A stretch of 39,665 bases of DNA from Lutibacter sp. (GCA_028696945.1 JAQVGD010000007.1:1-39665); one strand, 5' to 3'; shown: positions 7,696-17,314, counted from the first letter of the stretch. The notes: generated by a model not told the origin, from the sequence alone. Translations and numbers: made by a program.

Positions 7696-9339
7696 TTAAT
7701 TTCCTGTTATCCCATTGATAAAAGTTTCCACAAAACCGACTATTTTTTTTGTGATGCTATCCCCTAATTTTTTGCGAATTAATACTGAAGGCTTATCCCC
7801 TTCTATTAAATCAAGGACTTCATCCCTTAATGGATCTCTTTCGGCAAATAGATAGTTTTCTATCAATTTATGGGTTTTTTCTGGTGATAAGTTTTCTTCT
7901 TTTACTAACTGGTTGAATGCTTTTTGCTGTTCTGAGTTCCAGTACTTGTCAAATTCTTCTGGAATGGTATCTGTATCTTCAATTACCGGCAAGTTTTCTA
8001 AAATAAACTTTTCAATTAATTCACGTTTACTTCTTAAATTGGCTTCTCCAGTCAATAAATCGACTATTTCTTTGTGTTTCTTTTCTTTTTCTGCTTTTGT
8101 GGTGTCTTTAAGTCCAGCCAACAATTTAAGGATATAGGTAACATTTACTTCATCACGGTGAATTAATTCCAATTCAAAATCTACATCTTCAAGAATTGAC
8201 ACTTTTTCTACTTGATGTTCGTCTTTTACTTTATCGTATAAATCGAGGTATTTGCTTTTATAATCTTCAAAGAGTTGCTCGTTCATCGCCAGATCATCCC
8301 AAACAAAATCGGCAAAAGTTGACATTGAATTTTTGATTCGCATTAATTCCCTGAACGCTTTTACAAACGCCAGTTCATCTTCTTCACTTACCAAATTGTT
8401 AACACTGTTCACCGTTGGCACTATTTTTAATAAAGCTATAAAAGCATCGTTAAATTTTGTTACATAATCCTCGTAAGGTTTCATTATGATTTCTTCAATG
8501 GCTTCCTTGTTACTGAATAAGGTTATGGCTTCGTCTGTTGCCTTTTTAAGGTTTCTGAACACAATAATGTTCCCCTGTGATTTCTGTTCGTTTAAGATGC
8601 GATTTGTTCTTGAATAGGCTTGTATCAAGCCGTGATACCTTAGGTTTTTATCTACATAAAGCGTATTTAACGGCGGACTGTCAAACCCTGTTAAATACAT
8701 ATTGACCACCAATAAAATATCTATTTTACGCTCTTTTACTTTCTTTGAAATATCGTTGTAATAGTTATAAAATGATTGGCTGTCTTTTGTTGAGAAATTA
8801 GAACCAAACATTTCATTATAATGTGTTATGTAATCGTCTAATTTTTCCCTGCTATGTTTGTGTAAACCGTAAAGAACCGGAGATTCTTCAACTACAGAAA
8901 CTTCTTCCGGAATAAACCCGTTGGCATCGGCATCATCTTCATTGGCGACATAACTAAATATTGTTGCAATTTTTAAATTGTGCAGGCCTTCTTCTTTTTT
9001 GCGTTGTAAAATATCGTAATATTTTATAAGCGTATTGATACCACTAACACAAAACATTCCCGTAAATTCTTTGTTGTATGTTTTTTTATTGTGATTTGCA
9101 ATGATATAATCGGCAATTTTTTCCAGACGTTTTGGGGATTCCATCAACTCTTTTGTATCAATGTCTTCCACATCAATATCTATTTCTGTTGCGGGCGCAT
9201 CGCGATACGCCCCTACACGCTTGTAGCGACCAACATATTCAATTGAAAACTTTAATACATTTTCATCTTTTATGGCATCTGTAATTACATATTTGTGCAA
9301 ACATTCTCCGAATAATTCTTTGGTTGTTCGTTTTCCCAA
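7696..9339 (-). CDS. HsdR C-terminal fragment (helicase domain 2 and C-terminal domain)
   Basis: 547 residues. It contains the second RecA-like domain with LLVVNMYLTGFDSPPLNTLYVDK and LIQAYSRTNRILNEQK (motifs V and VI region), then a long helical C-terminal region expected to bind the methylase core. The fragment lacks the nuclease and ATP-binding domains. If translated separately it would need the TTG at 9337-9339, so it is best read as the 3' half of the broken hsdR. Confidence 0.75.
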   Translation of the reverse strand: MGKRTTKELFGECLHKYVITDAIKDENVLKFSIEYVGRYKRVGAYRDAPATEIDIDVEDIDTKELMESPKRLEKIADYIIANHNKKTYNKEFTGMFCVSGINTLIKYYDILQRKKEEGLHNLKIATIFSYVANEDDADANGFIPEEVSVVEESPVLYGLHKHSREKLDDYITHYNEMFGSNFSTKDSQSFYNYYNDISKKVKERKIDILLVVNMYLTGFDSPPLNTLYVDKNLRYHGLIQAYSRTNRILNEQKSQGNIIVFRNLKKATDEAITLFSNKEAIEEIIMKPYEDYVTKFNDAFIALLKIVPTVNSVNNLVSEEDELAFVKAFRELMRIKNSMSTFADFVWDDLAMNEQLFEDYKSKYLDLYDKVKDEHQVEKVSILEDVDFELELIHRDEVNVTYILKLLAGLKDTTKAEKEKKHKEIVDLLTGEANLRSKRELIEKFILENLPVIEDTDTIPEEFDKYWNSEQQKAFNQLVKEENLSPEKTHKLIENYLFAERDPLRDEVLDLIEGDKPSVLIRKKLGDSITKKIVGFVETFINGITGN

Positions 9340-9393
9340 TTCATTTTTTACTGCGTTATCGGCAAAAATTGGCGTTCCTGTAAATCCAAATAG

Positions 9394-10566
9394 TTAAATA
9401 TTCTTGAAGAATGCTTTTATCCGATTGTGGGTATCGCCAAACTGACTTCTGTGGCATTCATCAAAAATAAATACAACGCGTTCATTTTGGAGTTTTTCCA
9501 TTTTAGCCAAATACTGCTTTTTACTGATGGCGGTATTTAGTTTTTGAATGGTGGTAACAATGAGCTTTGTATCGTTTGAAAATTGTTTTACCAATGCTTT
9601 TGTATTGTCAGTTCCGTCAATACTTCCTTTGCTAAAACTATTAAATTCTTTGGTTGTTTGGTAATCTAAATCTTTCCTGTCCACCACAAACACCACTTTT
9701 TTCACTTGTGGCATTTGCATTATTATTTGACTGGCTTTAAAAGATGTTAGTGTTTTTCCCGATCCGGTTGTATGCCAAATATAACCGTTTTGATTGCTGT
9801 TTTTTACTTTATCTATTAAGGCTTCAACGGCATAATATTGATATGGGCGAAGCACCATTAAAATCTTATTGGCTTCATTTAAAACCACATACTTACAAAT
9901 CATTTTAGAAATATGGCAAGGTTCTAAAAACTCACTTGTAAAGCCGTTTAAAATATTGGTTAAACGCTTATTTTCTTTATCTGTCCAATAAAATGTTTGT
10001 TTGAATGATTGGTATTTGTTGTTAGCATAATACTTTGTGTTTACTCCATTACTAATAATGAAAATTTGAATGTATTGAAACAATGCAGCACCAGCACCAA
10101 AAGAATGGCGTTGGTAACGATTGGTTTGGTTGAATGCTTCTTTAAGTTCTAATCCCCTTCGTTTCAACTCTATTTGCACCAACGGCAAACCGTTTATAAG
10201 CAGCGTAACATCGTAGCGATTTTTATAGGTGCCTTCCATTGTAACCTGTTGGGTTACTTGAAATTGATTTTGGCACCAATGGTTGGTATTGATAAACTCA
10301 AAATAAAGGTTGTCGCCGTTGTCTTTTAAAATATGTTGTTTTTCCCGCAGTGTTTTGGCTTTTTCAAATACCGACCCTTTGCTGAGAATATTTAAGACCT
10401 TGTCGAACTCTTTATCAGAAAAAACAATATTGTTGTGCTTTTCCAGTTGGTTTTTAAGATTGGAAAGCAATGCTCTTTCATCATTAATTACAACATTTGC
10501 ATACCCCAAAATTTGTAGTTGTGCGACTAGTTGTTCTTCTAATATTAATTCCGGTTGTTTAGCCAT
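9394..10566 (-). CDS. HsdR N-terminal fragment (nuclease and helicase domain 1)
   Basis: About 390 residues from MAKQPELILEEQL; the track's start seven codons earlier (MFYINLI) is less like family members. It holds the PD-(D/E)XK nuclease (NRYDVTLLING...LVQIELKRRG), the Walker A site HTTGSGKT and the Walker B-type DECHRSQFG. It ends four to five residues after RIKAF at the in-frame TAA. On its own it could still bind ATP and perhaps DNA but lacks half of the motor. Confidence 0.75.
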   Translation of the reverse strand: MAKQPELILEEQLVAQLQILGYANVVINDERALLSNLKNQLEKHNNIVFSDKEFDKVLNILSKGSVFEKAKTLREKQHILKDNGDNLYFEFINTNHWCQNQFQVTQQVTMEGTYKNRYDVTLLINGLPLVQIELKRRGLELKEAFNQTNRYQRHSFGAGAALFQYIQIFIISNGVNTKYYANNKYQSFKQTFYWTDKENKRLTNILNGFTSEFLEPCHISKMICKYVVLNEANKILMVLRPYQYYAVEALIDKVKNSNQNGYIWHTTGSGKTLTSFKASQIIMQMPQVKKVVFVVDRKDLDYQTTKEFNSFSKGSIDGTDNTKALVKQFSNDTKLIVTTIQKLNTAISKKQYLAKMEKLQNERVVFIFDECHRSQFGDTHNRIKAFFKNI

Positions 10567-10627
10567 AATTAAATTGATATAAAACAAAGATTTGGTTTAT
10601 ATAGTTGCTTAGGTTGAAAATAAAATG

Positions 10628-11719
10628 CTAGTATAATTTTTTGTCAATTGAGGTTTTTATTGCATAAAACTTAGATTCATAATTTATTCTACCGAGAATA
10701 ATAGCAGGATGTATATTATATTTACCTGCATAATCAATTATCGCTCGTTCTGTAATGTTTTTCTCAGTTTTAAATTGTAACCAAATATGCCGTGGTATTA
10801 AATTTTCTGTAGCAAATTTATCAGCTTCCTCCTCAATTACTTCTAAATGAGGACTTTTTATTTTTAAGTCAAAAAATTGCTGCTCTTTATCATCTTTTAA
10901 GTGCAGTTCAATATGTCCAATTTCGTGCATAATCGTAAAAGCAAAATTATCTATCCTTTGATGTCTTATAGTTAATGCTATAACAGGATTATTACCAGAC
11001 CAAAAGGTATAGCCATCAATAGGCGTTTGTTCTAATTTAGGAACCAAAATAAATTTAATACCATATTTTTTTAATGCTTTTTCAACTTGATTGACTGCAT
11101 CGCTATTTTGAAAAAAAATAGTTTTAAGCTCTTCAACTAAATTAGGTATTTTTTCGGGATAGAACTTATTAACGATTTGTTGGTTTGCTTTATATTTTGC
11201 AAGAACATTCCAAGCCAAAATATTCTTTTCACTAATTTTTAATTTGTCTGATTTTCTAAAAAATGAAAATTTTTGTTTTGCAGATAAAACAATTAAATCA
11301 TCAACATTATTGATATTATATACTTCTTTTATTTTAGCAATATCAACGTTTAAATCATCAACTAAATATCCTAATTTTCTAAAATAATTTACTGGCACAT
11401 ATTCCTTAATGATTTTCCAAATATCAATATTGAATAGTTTTTGTATGTTCCTTTCTTTTATTCTTGAAATATCAATATCATATTGTGACTGAAAACGTAA
11501 CCAATAGTCCGCTGAAATACCTAATGATCGTTCAAGTAAAATGGCCAAATCAGCTGTAATTGGTCGTTTTCCGTTTATTATTTCACTAAGCATTGTATGT
11601 TGCATACCAATCTCAACGGCAAATTCTTTTTGTTTAATTCCACCAGCCACTAATTCGTCTTTTAACAATGTTCCTGGGTGTGTAGCTGAAAATGGAATAT
11701 TTTTTTCTAAGGTTTTCAT
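10628..11719 (-). CDS. higA: HigA-type antitoxin fused to ImmA/IrrE metallopeptidase
   Basis: 363 residues. The N-terminus (about 8-75) is an XRE helix-turn-helix of the HigA type: HPGTLLKDELVAGGIKQKEFA, then MLSEIINGKRPITADLAILLERSLG. A helical linker follows. The C-terminal part is an ImmA/IrrE peptidase domain with MHEIGHIELHL (HEXXH) and a downstream EEEADKFATENLIP that supplies the third zinc ligand region. It follows the toxin gene with one base between them, the toxin-first order typical of higBA. HigA-like proteins bind their own operator; the palindrome before the toxin gene fits. The peptidase may remove the antitoxin under stress (inference). The module sits between hsdS and hsdR. 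Confidence 0.85.
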   Translation of the reverse strand: MKTLEKNIPFSATHPGTLLKDELVAGGIKQKEFAVEIGMQHTMLSEIINGKRPITADLAILLERSLGISADYWLRFQSQYDIDISRIKERNIQKLFNIDIWKIIKEYVPVNYFRKLGYLVDDLNVDIAKIKEVYNINNVDDLIVLSAKQKFSFFRKSDKLKISEKNILAWNVLAKYKANQQIVNKFYPEKIPNLVEELKTIFFQNSDAVNQVEKALKKYGIKFILVPKLEQTPIDGYTFWSGNNPVIALTIRHQRIDNFAFTIMHEIGHIELHLKDDKEQQFFDLKIKSPHLEVIEEEADKFATENLIPRHIWLQFKTEKNITERAIIDYAGKYNIHPAIILGRINYESKFYAIKTSIDKKLY

Positions 11720-11720
11720 A

Positions 11721-12047
11721 CTATTTTTTTTTGTAGTGGTTACTTAATTCAATTATGGAGCAAATAGTGATGGTATTCGGTTCTTTACCTGCTATTGCTG
11801 TTCTAAATTCAATACGGTACTGGTCATTAACTTTAACAGCTTCAAGACCTTTTTTATTACCTGATAATTTTTCATAATTCAAACTTTTAATAGGAAATAG
11901 ATCTTCTATTCGTTGTGCAGGTCTTAATTTGTCGATTGCTTGTTTATATTGTCTTATAACTTGGGGTTGAAATCTATATTTTTTATTTTTACACTTTCCT
12001 TCAGTATAAAGTTGTTCTAGATATTCTTTTTCAAATTCGATTACCAT
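11721..12047 (-). CDS. higB: HigB-type toxin (RelE/ParE superfamily)
   Basis: About 108 residues from MVIEFEKEYLEQLY. The track begins 11 codons earlier, but that would run through the operator palindrome at 12061-12078, so the internal Met is preferred. The fold is RelE-like, with the typical HigB ending VNDQYRIEFR...ITICSIIELSNHYKK, where the Arg in YRIEFR and the C-terminal His are in places used for RNA cleavage in family members. HigB toxins cut mRNA on the ribosome. The antitoxin gene follows after one base. Within the hsd operon it may act as an addiction module that stabilises the locus; that is inference. Confidence 0.85.
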   Translation of the reverse strand: MVIEFEKEYLEQLYTEGKCKNKKYRFQPQVIRQYKQAIDKLRPAQRIEDLFPIKSLNYEKLSGNKKGLEAVKVNDQYRIEFRTAIAGKEPNTITICSIIELSNHYKKK

Positions 12048-12060
12048 AAGCTGGTTTTTC

Positions 12061-12078
12061 GTTGTACAAATGTACAAC
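12061..12078. promoter_or_regulatory. Palindromic operator of higBA
   Basis: GTTGTACA-AA-TGTACAAC has perfect 8-bp arms, 13 bases upstream of the preferred higB start codon. This is the expected place for autorepression by the toxin-antitoxin complex. The binding is inferred. Confidence 0.65.
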
Positions 12079-12093
12079 AATTAATTATTAATA

Positions 12094-12110
12094 TTCACTA
12101 AATAAGTGAA
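12094..12110. repeat. Short inverted repeat after hsdS
   Basis: TTCACT and AGTGAA enclose five bases, just after the hsdS stop codon in its direction of transcription. It may weaken read-through or form a second operator half; no T-run follows, so it is not a strong terminator. Confidence 0.4.
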
Positions 12111-12122
12111 CTATTTTGTATT

Positions 12123-13352
12123 TTATATAAACAGTTGCTGCAACAAACCCTTTTTCCAAACTTCTGTATTGGTTATTTGCGCTTGGCAATGGTTAATTTT
12201 TTCATCAATAGCCGATAAAAAATTGGCTATTTTGGTTTGTTCGTGGCGGGTAGGAATTGAGATTTCCATTTTAACTAAACTAACATAACTTAATGTATTT
12301 CTTACGCTCCCCTCAAATGAATTATTCATTTTCATTAAAAATTGCTCAGATGAAAACCAATTTAAAAGAAAATCATCTTTTAGAAATTTATCTTTTGCTC
12401 TAAAAGAAATGTACAATGGACTTATAACAGATATTTCATCATCAAATTTATATGCCAATGAACCTACATCTATACGTGAGGGGTTGTATGCAAAATGTCC
12501 TTTTTCAATTACATAATAATTTGAAGTATCTTTACTAGCAACCCGTCTATCCTCAAACATTTCATCTTGGTTGATAAAACCGAACTTATTGCTAACACTT
12601 TGAACTAATAAATATTTCTGCCTTTTATTTTTATTAGAATTTTTACTCAAAACCTCTCCCAACTTCTTCTCCTCCCAATCCGGAAAATCATTTCCATTAT
12701 CATCTTTAAATCTTAATTCCTGGGAGAATATTTGTTGCATCACGCCTTTTTTGTACTGCTCTAAAAGGTTTTTCTTTTGTTTTAAGGCTTGTAGTTTTTC
12801 ATCAACTGCCGTTAGGAATGTGGCGATTTTTTGTTGTTCTGGGAGGGTTGGGAAATTTAAATGAATAGATGATAAAGTTTCTTGCCCTACATTAAATCGT
12901 GTACTTCCTCCAGATCTAGACGTAATTTCATCTCTAGCTATATCTGTTTTTAATAATTTATTTAAAAAAACAGGATCGTATTCTCCAATTTTTCTTCCTC
13001 GAATTACAAATCCACCAAAAGTTGCAGTATTGTATTTATCAAGATATACGCAAGCAGTCCCGACTTCTTCTCTAGTTTCTGAACTTCTTTGGAAAAGAAT
13101 ATCACCATAGCTAACAGGGAATTTAGCAACCATTTCTTTATTAACATTAACGCTTCCAATAATGCTGTCGTGAGTTATAAAATCATTATTTAGAATATCC
13201 AAAACATTAATAAATTTATAACCGCTTCCATATAGTTCTTTTGAAGCATTAATGCCATTCTTGAACTCTAATAAATTACTTAATTTATTAGTTCCCCATT
13301 CGCCATTAAATTCAGGAAAGCGCAAAGCTGGTATGTTCTTTACTTTTTCCAT
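12123..13352 (-). CDS. hsdS: Type I restriction-modification specificity subunit HsdS
   Basis: About 409 residues from MEKVKNIPALRFPEF; this Met lies one base after the hsdM stop, while the track's earlier start would overlap hsdM. Two target-recognition domains are visible, each followed by a conserved helical repeat: LPEQQKIATFLTAVDEKLQALKQK...LLEQYKKGVMQQIF at about 180-215, and HEQTKIANFLSAIDEKINHCQAQI...WKKGLLQQLF at the C-terminus. The helices space two half-sites of a bipartite DNA target and dock to HsdM. The target sequence cannot be read from the protein. No frameshift is visible, so the methyltransferase M2S1 should be functional. Confidence 0.92.
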   Translation of the reverse strand: MEKVKNIPALRFPEFNGEWGTNKLSNLLEFKNGINASKELYGSGYKFINVLDILNNDFITHDSIIGSVNVNKEMVAKFPVSYGDILFQRSSETREEVGTACVYLDKYNTATFGGFVIRGRKIGEYDPVFLNKLLKTDIARDEITSRSGGSTRFNVGQETLSSIHLNFPTLPEQQKIATFLTAVDEKLQALKQKKNLLEQYKKGVMQQIFSQELRFKDDNGNDFPDWEEKKLGEVLSKNSNKNKRQKYLLVQSVSNKFGFINQDEMFEDRRVASKDTSNYYVIEKGHFAYNPSRIDVGSLAYKFDDEISVISPLYISFRAKDKFLKDDFLLNWFSSEQFLMKMNNSFEGSVRNTLSYVSLVKMEISIPTRHEQTKIANFLSAIDEKINHCQAQITNTEVWKKGLLQQLFI

Positions 13353-13353
13353 A

Positions 13354-14925
13354 TTAAAACGGTGTTTCAATGTTAAGTTGTTTGCAGAAATCGGTTATTG
13401 TTTTATCCGTTTCCTCAATCCGGGTATCCAAATCTTTTATTTCATTGGCAACGGCATTAATGTCTATGCTTTCTTCGGCTTCAAAGGTATCCACATAACG
13501 AGGAATGTTTAGGTTGTAATTGTTTGTCGCAATTTCTTGCAATGTAGCACGCTTGCTGTATTTGTCTTCTTCCAAACGTTGGCGGTAGGTTTCAATAATT
13601 TTGTCAATATGTTCCTCACGCAATACATTTTGGGTTTTTACCTTTTCAAAATGTTGGCTGGCATCTATAAACAACACATCTTCGGGATTTTCGCGGCATT
13701 TTTTAAATACCATAATGCACGTAGGAATGCTTGTGCCATAAAATATATTAGCCGGCAAGCCAATTACGGCATCCAAATAATTACGGTCTTCAATTAAATA
13801 TTTACGAATGTGCTGTTCGGCCCCACCTCTAAACAAAGCACCGTGCGGCAACACCAATGCCATTGTGCCATTATCGGCTAAATGGTGAATCATATGCTGC
13901 ACAAAAGCAAAATCGGCTTTACTGCCTGGTGCTAATTTACCGTATTGGCTAAAGCGATCATCACTTGTAAATAGTGGGTTTGCGCTCCAATTTGCCGAAA
14001 ATGGCGGATTGGCCACAATGGCTTCAAAAGTCATTCCCAAATGTTGCGGATGCTCTAAAGTATCTTCTTGTTTAATGTCGAATTTACGGTAATGAACGCC
14101 GTGTAAAATCATATTCATTCTGCACAAGTTATACGTAGTGCGGTTCATTTCTTGTCCGTAAAACATACTTACTTCTTTAACTTGCCGTGCAATACGCAAT
14201 AAAAGGGAGCCGCTGCCGGCCGTGGGATCATAAGCAGTTTTGAGCTTTGTCTTTCCTGTGGTCACAATTTTAGCCAATATGGTGCTTACCTCTTGCGGCG
14301 TGTAAAATTCCCCTGCTTTTTTTCCTGCACCACTGGCAAACTGCCCTATTAAATATTCGTAGGCATCACCCAAAACATCTAACTCGGTATCTTGTAATTT
14401 GAAATCAATTTTATCTAAATGAGAAAGTACTTTTGCTATAATTTCGTTACGGGCTTCGGGCGTTTTCCCCAGTTTGGTAGAATTTAAATCCATATCCTCA
14501 AACAGATTGTCGAAATCCTCTTCGCTTTCCGTACCCATTGTGCTCAACTGAATGTTGATTAGGATTTTTTGAAGGTCTTCAATAATAAAATTGCTTTGTC
14601 CTTCAACATCGCTATTGCCACGTTTTGCCACTTCACTAAAAAGTTCGTTTGGCGTTAAAAAATAGCCTAAGGTTTCTAATGCTTCTTCTCTAATAGCATC
14701 AATGTATTTAATTCCGTTTTTCGTATTTTCGTTGATGGATTTGTATTTTATGCCGTCGGATTTTAGAATGCTGTTGGCATAAATTTCCATTTTTTCGGCA
14801 AGGTATTTATAGAAAATAAAGCCTAATATGTAATCTCGAAACTCGTCGGCATTCATTTTGCCTCTTAGGGTATTGGCAATATTCCAGAGTTGTTGTTCCA
14901 GTTGTTTTTTATGGTCTTCTGACAT
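13354..14925 (-). CDS. hsdM: Type I restriction-modification DNA methyltransferase HsdM
   Basis: 523 residues, the usual length. An N-terminal helical HsdM_N domain (about 5-150; KMNADEFRDYILGFIFYKYLAEK) is followed by an N6-adenine methylase core with the AdoMet-binding DPTAGSGSLLL (motif I), the catalytic NPPFSANW (motif IV) and ALVLPHGALFRGGAEQHIRKYL. It transfers a methyl group from AdoMet to adenine in the target chosen by HsdS. It is the first gene of the minus-strand operon hsdM-hsdS-higB-higA-hsdR-DUF5655. Its promoter should lie just right of 14925, but no clear TANNTTTG is seen. Confidence 0.95.
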   Translation of the reverse strand: MSEDHKKQLEQQLWNIANTLRGKMNADEFRDYILGFIFYKYLAEKMEIYANSILKSDGIKYKSINENTKNGIKYIDAIREEALETLGYFLTPNELFSEVAKRGNSDVEGQSNFIIEDLQKILINIQLSTMGTESEEDFDNLFEDMDLNSTKLGKTPEARNEIIAKVLSHLDKIDFKLQDTELDVLGDAYEYLIGQFASGAGKKAGEFYTPQEVSTILAKIVTTGKTKLKTAYDPTAGSGSLLLRIARQVKEVSMFYGQEMNRTTYNLCRMNMILHGVHYRKFDIKQEDTLEHPQHLGMTFEAIVANPPFSANWSANPLFTSDDRFSQYGKLAPGSKADFAFVQHMIHHLADNGTMALVLPHGALFRGGAEQHIRKYLIEDRNYLDAVIGLPANIFYGTSIPTCIMVFKKCRENPEDVLFIDASQHFEKVKTQNVLREEHIDKIIETYRQRLEEDKYSKRATLQEIATNNYNLNIPRYVDTFEAEESIDINAVANEIKDLDTRIEETDKTITDFCKQLNIETPF

Positions 14926-15757
14926 TTGTAGAATTTTGATACAATTTTTGTGTGAAAATACTAAAATTTGAATTTAATAGCTATTGATTTTAAAATATTA
15001 TGGAAAAGAAAAACTTTTTAAATATTATGTGGGATTTCTTTTTTATAAAACACTATATTTGAAATCTAGGTCTTTCATAGGGCCTATACTTTTTAAGCTG
15101 CCATCCATTTTATTTTTTTATTGGTGTAGCTTGAATAAGCTTTTAGAAATTATTATTCATAGGATAATTTGTGTAAGCTTATTTCATAGCAATTTTTTTA
15201 ACCCACCTTTACAGCAATTTTAGAGGAGGGTTTTTTCTTGCCATATTATTGTTGCTGTCCGTTTTCATTAAAAAAATCTCCAAAACTATCTATTAACACC
15301 AAATCTTCAGGACAAATGTTAAATCTTTATTTATTCTCACTAAAATTTCTTTCTAATCAATTGTATCAGCAAAAATGAAACGAAGATTTTCAACCACTTC
15401 TTCATTTAAGAGGAGTTCTATAAATTAAAAATTTAGTTTTCAAGTATTTATCACTATATTGAAGCCACCAAAAAAACAGCTAAAAATATGAATAAGCAGC
15501 CAATACAAATCGATAAGAAAGAAATCATTGTTCGCTGTGTAATTTTCTGCTAAAAAATTATCGGAAATTGGTAAACCGTTAGATAAAAATCAGTAATATT
15601 ATTGATTTTTAAATGTTTAGAGAATTATTAGAGGGCAAACTTCTAAATACTGCCAAGAAAAATAATGTCGGAGCGAAGCATAAGTATCTAAAATTGAAAT
15701 CTAATAAGTTAAATTTAACTACAACAAATCAATAAAATCCAGCTTAATAAAAATCTT
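14926..15757. other. Intergenic region between hsdM and the AsmA/DUF748-like gene
   Basis: About 830 bp with no convincing gene. The 79-codon frame at 14984 ends inside a terminator stem and has no family features. A 40-codon frame at 15613-15735 (starting MFRELLEGK) and a 21-codon frame at 15488 look like chance or decayed remnants. It should hold the divergent promoters of hsdM and of the gene at 15758. Confidence 0.5.
15200..15236 (+). terminator. Terminator-like hairpin
   Basis: AACCC-A-CCT pairs with AGG-A-GGGTT around a 14-nt loop and is followed by T6. No convincing plus-strand gene precedes it, so it may protect the region from read-through or be left from a lost gene. Confidence 0.5.
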
Positions 15758-17314
15758 ATGACCAATAGAACGAATAAAAATATTAAGATTTTACTGTTTT
15801 TAGTATTCTTTTTTACGCTTGGATTTTTTTTATTGCAATGGGTGGCTAAAAATTATGTAGAGAACTTTTTAACGCAAAAAATGCCTTCACACTTTGCGCT
15901 AATGTATTCCGATTTAGATATTAACATGTTGCGTGGCAATGTTGTTTTACACAATACCTCTTTTAAAATTAAAAATAAAGACACCCTTCAAAATCATACC
16001 TACTTAAAATTAGAAACCCTTCAATTAAATGGTATTGGTTATTGGGATTTCCTGTTTAATGAAACGCTCTCAATAAAAAACATCCTATTAAAAAATCCTA
16101 AGCTTAATTATTATCCTTACAAACAGATTGCCTCAAAGAAATCGGAAACCAAAACCAATAGGAAAGGAATTAAAACCATAAAATTTAATGAATTAAATAT
16201 TACTAACGGAAATATTAATATTATGAAACAAAGTGCAGATAGCATTAAACTTTCTGTTTCATCTTATCAACTAACCGTTTTAGCAGGCGAAATAAATTTG
16301 CGTTCAGGCCAACAAACACCGCTAAATTATAATAGTTATAAACTTAAAGCAGAAAATATAATTTTAGGTAATAACGATTATGAAACCTTTAAAATAAACC
16401 GTATGAACGCCAATAAAGAAGTGATGCAAATAGAAAATTTACAAATTATACCTAAATATAATAAAAATGAACTTTCCTCACATTTAAGCAAAGAGCGCGA
16501 TTATATTAATTTAAATATTCCAAAAATTATTTTAAATAACTTCGATTTTAATTTTGTCAAAAACCGCCTCGGTATAACTGTAACCTCAGCAGAAATAGTA
16601 GCACCAAATCTAGAAATTTATAGGGACAAATTATTACCCGATGATTTAACCATTAAACCTCTATATAGCGAATTTTTAAGAAATCTAAACTTTAATTTGG
16701 CTATAGACCTAACAGAAATAAAAGATGGTTACATTTCCTATGCAGAATTGGTTGAACCAAATAATCAAGCAGGTAAGTTGTTTTTTAATAAAGTTGATGC
16801 TACTATAAACCATATTACCAACCACAAAAATGCAAAAAAAACAGAAATAAAAATCCGTTCAGAGCTTATGGGAAAAGCCCCCTTGGAACTAAATTGGAGT
16901 TTTGATGTAAATAACACATCTGATACTTTTATAGTATCAGGATCAATAAATAATTTACCAGCGGAAATTTTAAATCCATTTTTTAAATCAAATTCGAACA
17001 CACTTGTTGAGGGAACACTACAGCAAATGTATTTTACATTTTATGGAGATACAAATGAATCTCAAGGAGAAATGAAAATGAAATATGAAGATTTTAAATT
17101 TAAAATATTACGTAAAAATGGTTTTAAAATAAATAAAATTTTAACCGCAATAGGAAATATTTTTGTGAACGATGGATCTAAAACCGATGCTGAAGGATTT
17201 CGTCATGGAAATATACAGGCAGAGCGAGAGAAAACCAAATCCTTTTTTAATTACTTATGGATTAATATAAAAAGTGGCATTATTAGTACATTTACAGGAA
17301 GTGGTAAAAAATAA
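15758..17314 (+). CDS. AsmA/DUF748-like membrane-anchored protein
   Basis: 518 residues. One membrane helix at about 8-31 (ILLFLVFFFTLGFFLLQW) is followed by a long beta-rich periplasmic part. Its pattern fits the AsmA/DUF748 superfamily: an N-terminal LRGNVVLHNTSFKIKNKDTLQNHTYLKLETLQLNGIGYWD with repeated LxLxxIxIxN strands, and a late MKMKYEDFKFKILRK. Members bridge lipid transport across the envelope or affect outer-membrane integrity. The family link is by pattern only, and the specific role is unknown. It stands alone, about 350 bp before the histidine kinase gene, and shows no operator of the local regulon. Confidence 0.65.
   Translation: MTNRTNKNIKILLFLVFFFTLGFFLLQWVAKNYVENFLTQKMPSHFALMYSDLDINMLRGNVVLHNTSFKIKNKDTLQNHTYLKLETLQLNGIGYWDFLFNETLSIKNILLKNPKLNYYPYKQIASKKSETKTNRKGIKTIKFNELNITNGNINIMKQSADSIKLSVSSYQLTVLAGEINLRSGQQTPLNYNSYKLKAENIILGNNDYETFKINRMNANKEVMQIENLQIIPKYNKNELSSHLSKERDYINLNIPKIILNNFDFNFVKNRLGITVTSAEIVAPNLEIYRDKLLPDDLTIKPLYSEFLRNLNFNLAIDLTEIKDGYISYAELVEPNNQAGKLFFNKVDATINHITNHKNAKKTEIKIRSELMGKAPLELNWSFDVNNTSDTFIVSGSINNLPAEILNPFFKSNSNTLVEGTLQQMYFTFYGDTNESQGEMKMKYEDFKFKILRKNGFKINKILTAIGNIFVNDGSKTDAEGFRHGNIQAEREKTKSFFNYLWINIKSGIISTFTGSGKK

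Larger units (their letters stand above)
7696..10566 (-). pseudogene. hsdR: hsdR, type I restriction subunit, interrupted by one stop codon
   Basis: Two open frames in the same reading phase together make one ordinary HsdR of about 956 residues counted from MAKQPE. The first ends FFKNI-TAA. The bases after it continue in frame as LFGFTGTPIFADNAVKNE into the second frame, whose TTG start is only an artefact of the ORF caller. Homologues usually read FFKNAQLFGFTGTP here, so the TAA probably arose from CAA by a single C-to-T change. The stop falls between helicase motif II (DECH) and motif III (FTGTP). Restriction should be lost unless there is readthrough or the base is a sequencing error. hsdM and hsdS are intact. 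Confidence 0.85.

Noticed and set aside
9337-9339. Separate gene for the C-terminal HsdR half starting at TTG
   Set aside because: The coding sequence continues in frame upstream of this codon to the TAA with conserved helicase motif III, so the TTG is an internal leucine codon.
14984-15223. 79-aa ORF right of hsdM
   Set aside because: Low-complexity, no family features, and it ends within the stem of a terminator hairpin.
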